From the NCBI RefSeq assembly GCF_016714285.1, contig NZ_JADJNN010000008.1:1-64000 (forward strand): DNA of 64,000 bases, in the 5' to 3' direction. Made by a program: the position numbers and the translations under genes. Source of the stretch: Nannocystis sp. GTDB lineage: Bacteria > Myxococcota_A > Polyangia > Nannocystales > Nannocystaceae. Below, one piece after another: positions 25,610 through 33,364 of this stretch. The notes beneath the pieces were generated by a model that worked only from the letters and a program-made list of their open reading frames with translations, had not been told where the DNA came from and did no database searches. How positions within the stretch are numbered: the stretch's first letter is position 1; the number at the start of each line of letters is the position of its first letter.

Positions 25610-26811
25610 GCGCGGGCGGCTCGCAGCTCGACGGCGAGGATCGAGGCGTGGTCGCGCAGGCGCTGCAGGAGGGCGGGCGTGGGCTCCTGCTCGAAGGTGA
25701 TGGTGGCGCAGGCTGCCTGGCCGCCGGCGAAGATGATGTTGCTCATGTTCTGCACGTTGACCTGCTCCTCGCGCAGGGCCGTGAGCACGCCGGCGAGCAC
25801 GCCGACGTGGTCGAGGTGGCGGATGACGAGGCTGTAGCGGGTGCTGCGGTCCGCGAGGTTGACGCTGTGGTGGACCACGCCGTGGGCGGCGTAGTCGTGG
25901 ACGATGCGCAGGACCTCCTCGGCGATCGCGGCCTCGGCCTGCTCGGTGGAGGCGCCGATGTGCGGGGTGGCGTAGATGTCCGGGAGGTCGGCGGCGAGGC
26001 TGTGGTAGCTGGCCTTGCTGTCGGCGGGCTCGCCCTCGAAGACGTCGAGGCCGGCGCGCAGCTGGCCGCTGCGCACGGCCGCGGCGAGGGCGGCGTCGTC
26101 GACCACGCCGCCGCGCGAGGTGTGGAGGACGATGCTGCCGGGGCGCAGGAGGGCGAGCTGCTCGGCGCCGATGAGGTGGTGGGTCGCCTTGTTGAAGGGG
26201 ACGTGGACGCTGACGACATCGGCGGCGCAGAGGAGATCGGCGAGGGACGGCTGGGGGGTGACGCCGAGGTGCTCGTAGAGCTCGGGGCCGGGCATCTGCG
26301 GGTCGTAGGCGAGGAGCTTCATGCCGAAGGCGCGGGCGCGGACGGCGACCTCACGGGCGATGACGCCGAAGCCGACGAGGCCGAGGGTCTGGCCCTTGAT
26401 GCCGCGGGCCTTGCCGAACTTGCCCTTGTTCCACGTGCCCTGGCGCAGCTCGAGGGTGGCGTCGACGATGCGGCGGTCGAGCGCGAGGAGGAGGCCCATG
26501 GTGAGCTCGGCGACGGCGATGGCGTTCTTGCCGGGGCAGTTGGCGACGAAGATGCCGCGGGCGCTGGCGGCCTTGAGGTCGATGGTGTTGACGCCGGCGC
26601 CGGCGCGGATGACCAGCGAGAGGTTGGCGCTGGCCTGCATCGCGGCGGCGTTGACGACGGTGGATCGGACGACGAGGATGTCGGCGCGGGTCTCGGCGAT
26701 CGCGGCGGGCAGGTCGGCCTCGCCGAGCTCGGGGCGGTACACGACCTCGCCTGTGCGGGCCAGGATGTCGCGGCCCTGGGTCGGGAACTTGTCGGCGATC
26801 AGCACCAGCAT
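25606..26811 (-). CDS. serA: D-3-phosphoglycerate dehydrogenase
   Basis: A 401-residue SerA: first step of serine synthesis, oxidising 3-phosphoglycerate with NAD. The NAD-binding fold has GLVGFGVIAREVA, then the catalytic block LHTSRGGVVDDAALAAAV (Arg), DVFEGEP (Glu) and ATPHIGAST (His). The C-terminal 75 residues are an ACT domain (YSLVIRHLDHVGVLAGVL), the usual site of serine feedback. The N-terminus is a standard substrate domain. The length fits ACT-only SerA. The start ATG is preceded by a TATCTC-like hexamer. cbiX follows with a 4-nt overlap. Confidence 0.95.
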   Translation of the reverse strand: MLVLIADKFPTQGRDILARTGEVVYRPELGEADLPAAIAETRADILVVRSTVVNAAAMQASANLSLVIRAGAGVNTIDLKAASARGIFVANCPGKNAIAVAELTMGLLLALDRRIVDATLELRQGTWNKGKFGKARGIKGQTLGLVGFGVIAREVAVRARAFGMKLLAYDPQMPGPELYEHLGVTPQPSLADLLCAADVVSVHVPFNKATHHLIGAEQLALLRPGSIVLHTSRGGVVDDAALAAAVRSGQLRAGLDVFEGEPADSKASYHSLAADLPDIYATPHIGASTEQAEAAIAEEVLRIVHDYAAHGVVHHSVNLADRSTRYSLVIRHLDHVGVLAGVLTALREEQVNVQNMSNIIFAGGQAACATITFEQEPTPALLQRLRDHASILAVELRAARA

Positions 26812-26841
26812 GCGCGCAGAGATATCACAGGCGCGGGGAGC

Positions 26842-26943
26842 GGTGGATCGCGGATCTGGCGGTGGGCGGGTCGTGTCTGGCAGGCGGCGGATCGGCGTGC
26901 GGTGTGCAGGAGCGGGTGGATCGCGGATCTGGCGGTGGGCGGG
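26842..26943. repeat. 28-bp direct repeat upstream of a lipoprotein gene
   Basis: GGTGGATCGCGGATCTGGCG plus GTGGGCGG occurs at 26842 and 26915 (period 73 bp) between the divergent serA and the lipoprotein gene at 26954. It may be a duplicated regulatory segment or slippage product. Confidence 0.65.
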
Positions 26944-26953
26944 AGATCCCGGT

Positions 26954-29026
26954 ATGTGTGGGGCCGTGCGTGGCGCGGAGCGACTGCTGTGGGGTTCGTT
27001 GTGGCTGCTCGGCTGCGGGGCGGGCGAGCGGGCGCCGTCGGCCAGCCCGTCGCCGCCGCCGGCGAGCGGGGCGGTCGGTGGGCAGGAGCGCAGCGCGGGG
27101 CCGCCGGCTGCGGGTGCGGGGACCGGTGGTGGGATCGCGGGTGTTGCGGGTCTCGCTGGTGGGTCGAGCGCTGCGGGGCCGGGCGTGGTGGCGCAAGCGG
27201 TCGCGGCGAGGCCGGGGCCGGCGGACGCGGGCAGCTGCCCGGCGCAGGACGATCCGGGCTACGGGCTGCTGGTGGTGCCGCAGCGGGCGGTGGTCGGGCA
27301 GCAGCTGACGATCCTGGCGGCGACGCTCGACGACGAGGCGGCGATCGCCGTGCGCGTCGACGCGGGGCCGCGGGTGCAGGAGGCGGGGGAGGGTGTCCCT
27401 GCGGACATGTCCTTTCGGACTGGTGTGCCGGCGGCGACGATCGTCCGCCTGACGCCGACGCAGGCCGGCGAGCTGACGGTGGTCGCCGGGCGCGGCGGGG
27501 TCGGGCGCGCGTGCTTGCGGGTCAAGGTGCGGGCCGCGGCGGCGCGCGAGGCCCCGCCGGCGGCGCCCGGGAATCAGGCGTGGCCGAGCGTGCGCGGGTG
27601 GGACGCGGGCGAGGAGGCGCTGTACTCGGCGTGGCTGCGCGAGCTGTTCCACGCCGAGCTCGGGGCCGACCTGGCGACCACGGCGCTCGACCAGATCACG
27701 AGCGACGCGGGGCGCAACCTGCTGCATGGGTCGCTCGGCTGGGACGAGGACGCGAAGCACCCGACCGGGCTGGCGATGCGGCCGGACTGCGCCGACGTGC
27801 CGTACTTCTTGCGGGCGTACTACGCGTGGAAGCGCGGGCTGCCCTTCGTGTTCCGCGGCTGCTCGCGCGGGAGCCCGGGCAAGGCGCCGCGCTGCGGTGA
27901 GGGGACGGACAACGCGGCGCCGCAGGACGGCACCGGGCCGCAGCCGGGGCAGCTCGGGGCGGTGCAGTACTACCTGCGGCGGACGCTGGCGTGGGGGGTG
28001 CATACGGGCAACGGGCGGGTGGCGATGACGGACGAGCGCAGCGACCTGTACCCGGTGCGCCTCGATCGCCGGGCGCTGCGGCCGGGCACGGTGTACGCGG
28101 ATCCCTACGGGCATATTTTGGTGCTGGTGGAGCTGTTCGAAGGGACAGGTGGTCGACCGGGGGTGCTGTACGCGGTCGACGGTCAGCCGGACGGGAGCAT
28201 CACGCGCAAGCGGTTCTGGGAGGGCAACTTCCTGTGGAACCCGGACCCGGGGCTCGGCGGATCGGGGTTCAAGAACTTTCGTCCGGTGGTGGTGAGGGAC
28301 GGGGTGGCGGCGCAGATGACCGACGCGGAGATCGCCGGGGCGCCGGGCTACGGGGATGGATCGCCGGCGCAGGCCGAGCTGGCGGCGCCGGCCTTTTATG
28401 ACGCGATGGAGCGCATCATCACGCCGGGGACCCGCGACGCGCTGCTGGCCCAGGAGGAGGCCGTGGCGGCGCTGTTCGAGCAGGCCCGCGTGCGCGTGAC
28501 CTCGGTGGCCAACGGCGACGACTACTTTAAAAAGAACCCGGGCGCGACGGTGGCGATGCCGGAGGGCTTCAAGGTGTTCGAGACGACGGGGGCGTGGGAG
28601 TCGTACTCGACGCCGGCACGCGACCTGCGGCTGCTGATCGCGATGGACGTGGTGCGCGGCTTCTCGGACAAGGTGCGGCGCCAGCCGGCGGTGTTCGGGG
28701 TGACCGAGGGGCCGGGGCTGGACGAGTTGATCGTGAAGCTCGAGCAGGCGCGCGGGGAGCTGCTGGCCGCGCCGCGCTTTCGCTTCGAGTACCGGCGCAG
28801 CGACGGGTCGACGTGGGGGCTGACGCTCGCGGATCTGATGACGCGGGCGAGCGCGCTCGAGGCGGCCTACAACCCGAACGACTGCCCGGAGCTGCGCTGG
28901 GGCGCGAAGCCGGGGAGCGACGAGGCGAGGACCTGCGGGCGCACGGCGCCGGCCGAGCAGCAGGCGAAGATGCAGCGGTACCGGAGCTGGTTCGCGGAGC
29001 GCAAGCGTCCGGCGCGGGGGACCTGA
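26954..29026 (+). CDS. large lipoprotein, possible papain-like peptidase
   Basis: A 690-residue lipoprotein. The ATG at 26954 gives the signal peptide LLWGSLWLLGCG (lipobox). A Gly/Ala/Ser linker follows, then a beta-rich segment (residues 95-190), and from about 215 a long domain. Within it PDCADVPYFLRAYYAWKRGL, YADPYGHILVLVELF and YAVDGQPDG supply a Cys, a His and an Asp/Gln in the order found in papain-like (NlpC or transglutaminase-like) enzymes. This is pattern-based only. The C-terminal 250 residues are helical and Glu/Arg-rich. An exact TGTCC/GGACA palindrome (27394-27407) is in frame, encoding VPADMS. Confidence 0.65.
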   Translation: MCGAVRGAERLLWGSLWLLGCGAGERAPSASPSPPPASGAVGGQERSAGPPAAGAGTGGGIAGVAGLAGGSSAAGPGVVAQAVAARPGPADAGSCPAQDDPGYGLLVVPQRAVVGQQLTILAATLDDEAAIAVRVDAGPRVQEAGEGVPADMSFRTGVPAATIVRLTPTQAGELTVVAGRGGVGRACLRVKVRAAAAREAPPAAPGNQAWPSVRGWDAGEEALYSAWLRELFHAELGADLATTALDQITSDAGRNLLHGSLGWDEDAKHPTGLAMRPDCADVPYFLRAYYAWKRGLPFVFRGCSRGSPGKAPRCGEGTDNAAPQDGTGPQPGQLGAVQYYLRRTLAWGVHTGNGRVAMTDERSDLYPVRLDRRALRPGTVYADPYGHILVLVELFEGTGGRPGVLYAVDGQPDGSITRKRFWEGNFLWNPDPGLGGSGFKNFRPVVVRDGVAAQMTDAEIAGAPGYGDGSPAQAELAAPAFYDAMERIITPGTRDALLAQEEAVAALFEQARVRVTSVANGDDYFKKNPGATVAMPEGFKVFETTGAWESYSTPARDLRLLIAMDVVRGFSDKVRRQPAVFGVTEGPGLDELIVKLEQARGELLAAPRFRFEYRRSDGSTWGLTLADLMTRASALEAAYNPNDCPELRWGAKPGSDEARTCGRTAPAEQQAKMQRYRSWFAERKRPARGT
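27394..27421. repeat. palindrome pair in coding sequence
   Basis: TGTCC-CTGC-GGACA at 27394-27407 is followed without a gap by a second arm set, TGTCC-TTTC-GGACT. Both are in frame in the lipoprotein gene. Confidence 0.65.
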
Positions 29027-29124
29027 GGCGCTGCAGGGCGCAGGGGACCGGAGGGGGGGCAGGGCCTGGCATGAGGGACCTGAGGCCCGGGGCCGGGCTG
29101 GCGCGAGGGACCTGAGGGCCCGGG

Positions 29125-29772
29125 TCAGGGGTGGCGCGGGGCGTGGTCGAGGGCGCCGAGGATCATGCCGGTCATGGCGGCGGCCATCGCGGGGTCGTCG
29201 AGGCGCTCGGGGTCGCGGCGCAGGGTGGTGCGGACGAGGCCGCCGAGGGCCTGCACGAGGGCCGCGCCGAGCAGCTCGGGGGCGGCGAGGCGGAGCTCGC
29301 TGCGGGCGCGCAGGGCCTCGCCGACCCGCAGCTCGAGCTCTGTCTCGAAGTGGTCGATGCTGGCGCTGGCCTGGCGGGCGGCGCACTGGTGGAGGGCCTG
29401 GTGGAGGCGCGGGGCGACGCGGTGGGCGGCGACGATGGCGGCGACCAGCTGGGCGACCGCGCCGGGCAGCGGGCGGTCGCGGATGCCGGCGAGGGCTTCG
29501 CCGAGGACGCTGCTCATGACGGCGATGTGGCGGCGCACCAGCTCGTCGATGAGGGCGTCGCGGTCGGTGAAGTACTGGTAGAGCGAGCCGATGCTGACGC
29601 CGGCCCGCTCGGCGATCGCGTTGGTGGTGGCGGCCTCGGCTCCGTGGCGCTCGAGGATCTGAGCCGCGGCCTTGAGGATCGCCTCGACGGTCGCCTGGGC
29701 TCGACCCTGGATCGGGCTGCGGCGGGGCTGGGGACGCTTCTTGTGGGCTTTCGGGCGGGTGGGGGTGGGCAT
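29125..29772 (-). CDS. TetR-family regulator
   Basis: A 215-residue TetR repressor. After a basic N-terminal tail, residues 25-75 hold the helix-turn-helix (ATTNAIAERAGVSIGSLYQY, then FTDRDALIDEL). The C-terminal ligand domain is helical and Ala/Leu-rich. It is divergent from the COQ4-like gene with 71 bp between the starts; a TGAGC/GCTCA inverted repeat lies in that gap, so it probably controls that gene and itself. Confidence 0.9.
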   Translation of the reverse strand: MPTPTRPKAHKKRPQPRRSPIQGRAQATVEAILKAAAQILERHGAEAATTNAIAERAGVSIGSLYQYFTDRDALIDELVRRHIAVMSSVLGEALAGIRDRPLPGAVAQLVAAIVAAHRVAPRLHQALHQCAARQASASIDHFETELELRVGEALRARSELRLAAPELLGAALVQALGGLVRTTLRRDPERLDDPAMAAAMTGMILGALDHAPRHP

Positions 29773-29797
29773 CGGGAGAACGCGAGTGGCGAATATC

Positions 29798-29811
29798 TGA
29801 GCAAAGGCTCA
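29798..29811. promoter_or_regulatory. TetR operator candidate
   Basis: TGAGC-AAAG-GCTCA is a perfect inverted repeat between the divergent TetR and COQ4-like genes, in an AT-richer stretch. Binding is inferred from position. Confidence 0.45.
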
Positions 29812-29843
29812 TCTTCTTCGCAAGCCAAAAAGGAAAGGCCACC

Positions 29844-30521
29844 ATGCGAAAGATCGTCAAGCTGTTGCGCTTTGGAAGCACGTACATCCGCCTCGTCCGC
29901 GACGCGGGTCGCCTTGATCTGGTGTTCGCCCTCGCGGACGCGCTGGCCGACCCGAAGGAGCCGCCGCCGGGGCTCACCGAGATGCTGGGTCGGCCGGGAG
30001 TCGCGGAGTATATGGCCGGGTCGATGGCGCCGCTCCAGGTCGAGTTGGTGGCGCTGCGGGCGATGCCCGCGGGCAGCCTGGGGCGGGCCTTCGCGGCCTT
30101 CCTCGACCAGCGTGGGCTCGATCCGCACGGGCTCTATCACAGAGATGCGGAGCAGGTCGTCACAGATGTCGATCGCTTCAAGCTGCACATGGAGCGGACC
30201 CACGACGTGTGGCACACGGTGCTGGGCTTCGAGACGGACGTCGCGGGCGAGCTGGGGCTGCAGGCGTTCACGATGGCGCAGCTGGATTCACCGCTGGGCG
30301 CGGTGCTCCTGTCGGCGGGGCTGCTCAACGGGCTGCTGTTGGCGCCGGAGGATCTGACGCGGCGGATGGAGGCGATCGTCCGCGGCTGGCGGCTGGGGCA
30401 GAGCTTGCGGCCGCTGTTCGGCGCCGACTGGGCCAGCATGCTGGGCTGGCAGCTCACGGAGGTGCGGGCCCACTTCGGCGTGCGTGACGAGGACGTGCGG
30501 GTCGCGGCGATGGCGGCGTGA
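29844..30521 (+). CDS. COQ4-like protein
   Basis: A 225-residue protein with the COQ4 signature HDVWHTVLGFETDVAGE, which is HDxxH-x11-E exactly. In eukaryotes and proteobacteria COQ4 acts in ubiquinone synthesis (ring C1 processing has been reported) and binds zinc through this motif. The flanking GELGLQAFTMAQLDSP fits the family. No other quinone genes are near, and myxobacteria are generally menaquinone users, so the substrate here is open. A ribosome site (AAGGAAAGG) precedes the ATG. Its divergent neighbour is a TetR regulator. Confidence 0.8.
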   Translation: MRKIVKLLRFGSTYIRLVRDAGRLDLVFALADALADPKEPPPGLTEMLGRPGVAEYMAGSMAPLQVELVALRAMPAGSLGRAFAAFLDQRGLDPHGLYHRDAEQVVTDVDRFKLHMERTHDVWHTVLGFETDVAGELGLQAFTMAQLDSPLGAVLLSAGLLNGLLLAPEDLTRRMEAIVRGWRLGQSLRPLFGADWASMLGWQLTEVRAHFGVRDEDVRVAAMAA

Positions 30522-30593
30522 GCGTGGCTGCGGCGGGGGAATAATCGCCGCGATGGGCGTGCGGGGGTGACGACGCGGTGGAGCGGGCGAATG

Positions 30594-30620
30594 GCGCCCG
30601 CGGTTGACACCCGCGGGCGC
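30594..30620 (+). promoter_or_regulatory. hairpin with TTGACA in its loop
   Basis: GCGCCCGCGG-TTGACAC-CCGCGGGCGC is a perfect 10-bp stem. The loop is a consensus -35 (30604-30609); 17 nt later stands GAGAAC, 8 nt before the GTG of the next gene. It could end transcription of the COQ4-like gene and also start the next unit. Confidence 0.45.
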
Positions 30621-30640
30621 GCGCGCGAGAACGCGGGCCC

Positions 30641-31507
30641 GTGCGCCGCCTCGCCTGTCTCTGGCTCGCCTCCTCGCTGATCGCGGTGGGCGGGCCGGCG
30701 CGCCCGCTGCACGCGGCGCCGGTCAGCGAGCGCGCGGCCGATGTGCCGCTCGCGGTCGAGGGACCTGCGCCAAAGGACAGGTCGGGAGAGGCTGGCGCGG
30801 AGGACAGGTCGGCTGGCTCCGGGGACAGGTCGGGGTCAGCTGGCCCGGAGGACAGGTCGGGAGAGGCTGGCCCGGAGGACAGGTCGGGGTCGGCTGGCCC
30901 GGAGGACAGGTCGGCTGGCTCTGGGGACAGGTCGACGCCGCGGTCGGCGGCCGAGGGGATGCCCGCGGCGCCGCGGGTGCCGGCGCCGACGGCTGCGATC
31001 AAGGATGGGGGTCCAGAGCTGGTCACGGTGGCGGTCGGGCTCGGGCCCTCGGCGCCGGGCTCGAAGGCGGAGACGGCGGTGGTCGACGCGCTCGAGCGCG
31101 CCGCCCGGGCCTCGCAGGCGCCGCCGACGCTGGTTCGCCGCCTGCGGGCCGGGGCGGGCGAGGGGCGGGCGATCTGCCGCGAGCGTCGCGACGACCTGGT
31201 GCTGCTGCTCGAGTACATGCCCGATCGACCCGAGCCGGTGTTGGTGCCCCGGGACTGCCGCCTCGACCGTGAGCTGGCGCTCCGGGGGAAGGAGGCCGCA
31301 GGTGAGCCGGCCCTCATCGGCGTACTGTGGGAGGAACATCGGGCGCTCGTCCGCGGCGGGGCCCGCGAGCGCAAGGTGAGGATCAGCCGCAAGGTGAAGA
31401 CGGGCCTCATCGCTGGCGGGGCGATCGTGGTCGTCGGGCTGGCGATCGTGCTGGTTGTGGTCAACAGCTTGCGCCGCGAGACGGTCGTGCTCACAGTGGG
31501 GCCATGA
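30641..31507 (+). CDS. membrane protein with in-frame EDRS repeats
   Basis: A 288-residue protein starting at GTG 30641. A signal-like helix (LACLWLASSLIAVGG) is followed by a repeat region, residues 45-98, built of EDRSGEAGP/EDRSAGSGD units, a conserved-looking soluble domain (ETAVVDALERAARASQ, ERRDDLVLLLEYMPDRPEPV), and a C-terminal membrane helix (GLIAGGAIVVVGLAIVLVVV). The DNA of the repeat is seven copies of GGACAGGTCG at 30775-30934. The stop overlaps the next start by 4 nt, so the two work as an operon. Family unknown. Confidence 0.65.
   Translation: MRRLACLWLASSLIAVGGPARPLHAAPVSERAADVPLAVEGPAPKDRSGEAGAEDRSAGSGDRSGSAGPEDRSGEAGPEDRSGSAGPEDRSAGSGDRSTPRSAAEGMPAAPRVPAPTAAIKDGGPELVTVAVGLGPSAPGSKAETAVVDALERAARASQAPPTLVRRLRAGAGEGRAICRERRDDLVLLLEYMPDRPEPVLVPRDCRLDRELALRGKEAAGEPALIGVLWEEHRALVRGGARERKVRISRKVKTGLIAGGAIVVVGLAIVLVVVNSLRRETVVLTVGP
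30775..30934 (+). repeat. seven in-phase GGACAGGTCG half-sites
   Basis: Copies begin at 30775, 30802, 30823, 30850, 30877, 30904 and 30925. Spacings are 27, 21, 27, 27, 27 and 21 bp, all multiples of three. Each is the right arm of the palindrome family. Confidence 0.8.
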
Positions 31508-32547
31508 CGCTTGCGGCACGTTTCGGGCGCTGGTTCATTTCTTTGTCCCTCGCGCTCGTGGCGGCTGTATTGCTGTACGTGGGGCTGTTCGTGGGGCTGT
31601 TCGTGGGCCCCGTCGGGGTGGCACACGCGGAGTCGGGCACGCTGGCGGGCTGGCAGCTGTCGACGGCGAGCAGCGAGCTGATCGTCGGGCGGGTGACGCT
31701 GCGCTACGACCCGAGCCTGGCCGACGAGGCGCGCGAGCTGGCGGACTACATCCCGGGCTCGTGGCGGGAGATCGAGAAGGCGCTGGCCGGCGACCTCGAC
31801 GACCGGCTGACGATCAACTTCGTGGCCCACGCGGGGCGCATCGCCGAGGGCACCGGCATGCCGCGCTGGGCCGCGGGTGTGGCCCACTCGGAGAGCGGGG
31901 AGATCGTGATCTCGAAGCACGCGCCCGACGGCTCGCTCAGCGACCTCGACTCGCTGCTGCGCCACGAGATGGCCCACGTCGCCCTGTATCGGGCCACGGG
32001 CGGGCAGGAGCTGCCGCGCTGGTTCCACGAGGGCGTGGCCGAGAGCTTCGGCAACGAGATCGATCTGCTGCGCAGCCAGACCCTCGCGGGCGCGGTGTTC
32101 GGGCCCGGCGTGCCGGCGCTCGATCAGCTCGAGGACAACTTCCACGGCATCGACCCGATCGCGGTCACGGTGAGCTACGCGGCGGCCCGCGACTTCGTGA
32201 ACCACCTCCGCTACCGCGACGACGGCTCCGACCTGCGCCAGCTGATGACCGAGCTGCGCCGCGGCACCAACTTCGAGGCCGCGTTCGTCAAGGCCTTCGA
32301 CCGCAGCCTCGGGGAGCTCGACGGCGAGTGGCGCAGCGGGCTGACGGGGCGCTTCGTGTGGTTCCCGGTGATCAGCTCTGGCGGGCTGCCCTTCGCCGCC
32401 CTGTCGCCGCTGGTCGTGATCGCGGCGGTGCGTCGGCGTCGCCAGCTGAAGGCCGGCTGGGACCGCCTGAGCCGCGAGGACGAGGCGCTGCACGCCGAGG
32501 TCGCGGCGGTGCTGCGCCGGCCCGGGCTGGTGCTGGCGCCGTCCTGA
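31504..32547 (+). CDS. gluzincin (peptidase MA-like) membrane protein
   Basis: A 347-residue protein beginning at the ATG that overlaps the previous stop. After an N-terminal signal helix (LSLALVAAVLLYVGLF) comes a zinc-peptidase domain with HEMAHVALYRATGG (HExxH) and HEGVAESFG, whose Glu would be the third ligand, as in MA-type metallopeptidases. A C-terminal helix (FPVISSGGLPFAALSPLVVI) and a basic cytoplasmic tail follow. It should cleave envelope proteins; the substrate is unknown. The repeat-bearing membrane protein upstream is a likely partner. Confidence 0.8.
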   Translation: MTLAARFGRWFISLSLALVAAVLLYVGLFVGLFVGPVGVAHAESGTLAGWQLSTASSELIVGRVTLRYDPSLADEARELADYIPGSWREIEKALAGDLDDRLTINFVAHAGRIAEGTGMPRWAAGVAHSESGEIVISKHAPDGSLSDLDSLLRHEMAHVALYRATGGQELPRWFHEGVAESFGNEIDLLRSQTLAGAVFGPGVPALDQLEDNFHGIDPIAVTVSYAAARDFVNHLRYRDDGSDLRQLMTELRRGTNFEAAFVKAFDRSLGELDGEWRSGLTGRFVWFPVISSGGLPFAALSPLVVIAAVRRRRQLKAGWDRLSREDEALHAEVAAVLRRPGLVLAPS

Positions 32548-32565
32548 GCGGGTGAGACCTCGCCT

Positions 32566-32655
32566 GGCCTCAGGGACATGTCCGTGGGGCCTCGGCTGCT
32601 GACTCCGTCCTGAGGGGGGCGCTTCGCCTGGCCCCACGGACATGTCTGCAAGGCC
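32566..32655. terminator. long imperfect hairpin between genes
   Basis: CCTGGCCTCAGGGACATGTCC at the left recurs inverted at the right. The inner arms GACATGTCCGTGGGGCC (32575-32591) and its complement (32630-32646) match perfectly over 17 bp, with a 38-nt loop. GGACATGTCC belongs to the palindrome family. It separates the peptidase gene from rsmD and could end transcription. Confidence 0.5.
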
Positions 32656-32748
32656 AGGTGGATCGGCGCGGCCGAGGTCGAGGGGGCAGGTGGCGCGCCG
32701 AGGGCGCGGCTTTACAGGAGGGGGCGCGCTGGGCTATGGCCCCGGACG

Positions 32749-33330
32749 ATGCAACGGATCGGTGCAGGGACGCTGCGCGGGCGGGTGCTTCGGCCGCTGC
32801 CGGCTGCGATCGCGGGCCTGCGTCCGACCGGGTCGAAGGTGCGGGGGGCGATCTTCGATCGCCTGCACCTCGGGCTCCCGGACATGGTGGTGCTCGATCT
32901 GTTCGGGGGCAGCGGGGCCCTGACGATCGAGGCGCTGAGCCGCGGCGCAGCCCGGGCCACGATGTTTGAGCAGCACCCGAAGGTGCTTGCCCACCTGCGG
33001 ACGCAGCTCCGTGAGTTCGCGCTCGAAGATCGGGTGCGGCTGTTCGCGGGCGACGCCTGCGAGCTGCTGCTGCGCCCGGTGGCGGTGCTCGGCGGGCCCT
33101 TCTCGCTGGTCCTGGTCGATCCGCCCTACGCGATCACCACGGCCGTGCTGCCGATCGTGGCGGCGCGCCTGAGCGGGGGTCTGCTGGTCCCGGGGGCCAC
33201 GCTGGTGTGCGGGTACGATCGCGCGACTCGCCTGCCCGCGTGGCCGGCGGGGTTCACCGTCGAGACCTCGCGTCACTACGGTCAGGCCGGGGTGGATTTT
33301 GTCCGCTGGGACGGCGGCTCCAGCCGCTAA
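32749..33330 (+). CDS. rsmD: 16S rRNA (guanine966-N2)-methyltransferase
   Basis: A 193-residue RsmD: methylates G966 of 16S rRNA using S-adenosylmethionine. It shows the family's N-terminal RIGAGTLRGRVLRPL, RPTGSKVRGAIFDRL, the SAM motif VVLDLFGGSGALTIEALSRG, and the catalytic DPPY. The length fits. The aminotransferase gene follows 34 nt later, probably in the same operon. Confidence 0.93.
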   Translation: MQRIGAGTLRGRVLRPLPAAIAGLRPTGSKVRGAIFDRLHLGLPDMVVLDLFGGSGALTIEALSRGAARATMFEQHPKVLAHLRTQLREFALEDRVRLFAGDACELLLRPVAVLGGPFSLVLVDPPYAITTAVLPIVAARLSGGLLVPGATLVCGYDRATRLPAWPAGFTVETSRHYGQAGVDFVRWDGGSSR

Positions 33331-33364
33331 GCTGGGGACACCCGAAAACCCCGAGGCGACGCCG

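Noticed and set aside
26825..29977. 1050-codon minus-strand open frame
   Set aside because: Antisense to the large lipoprotein and out of frame with TetR; Arg/Pro-rich without motifs.
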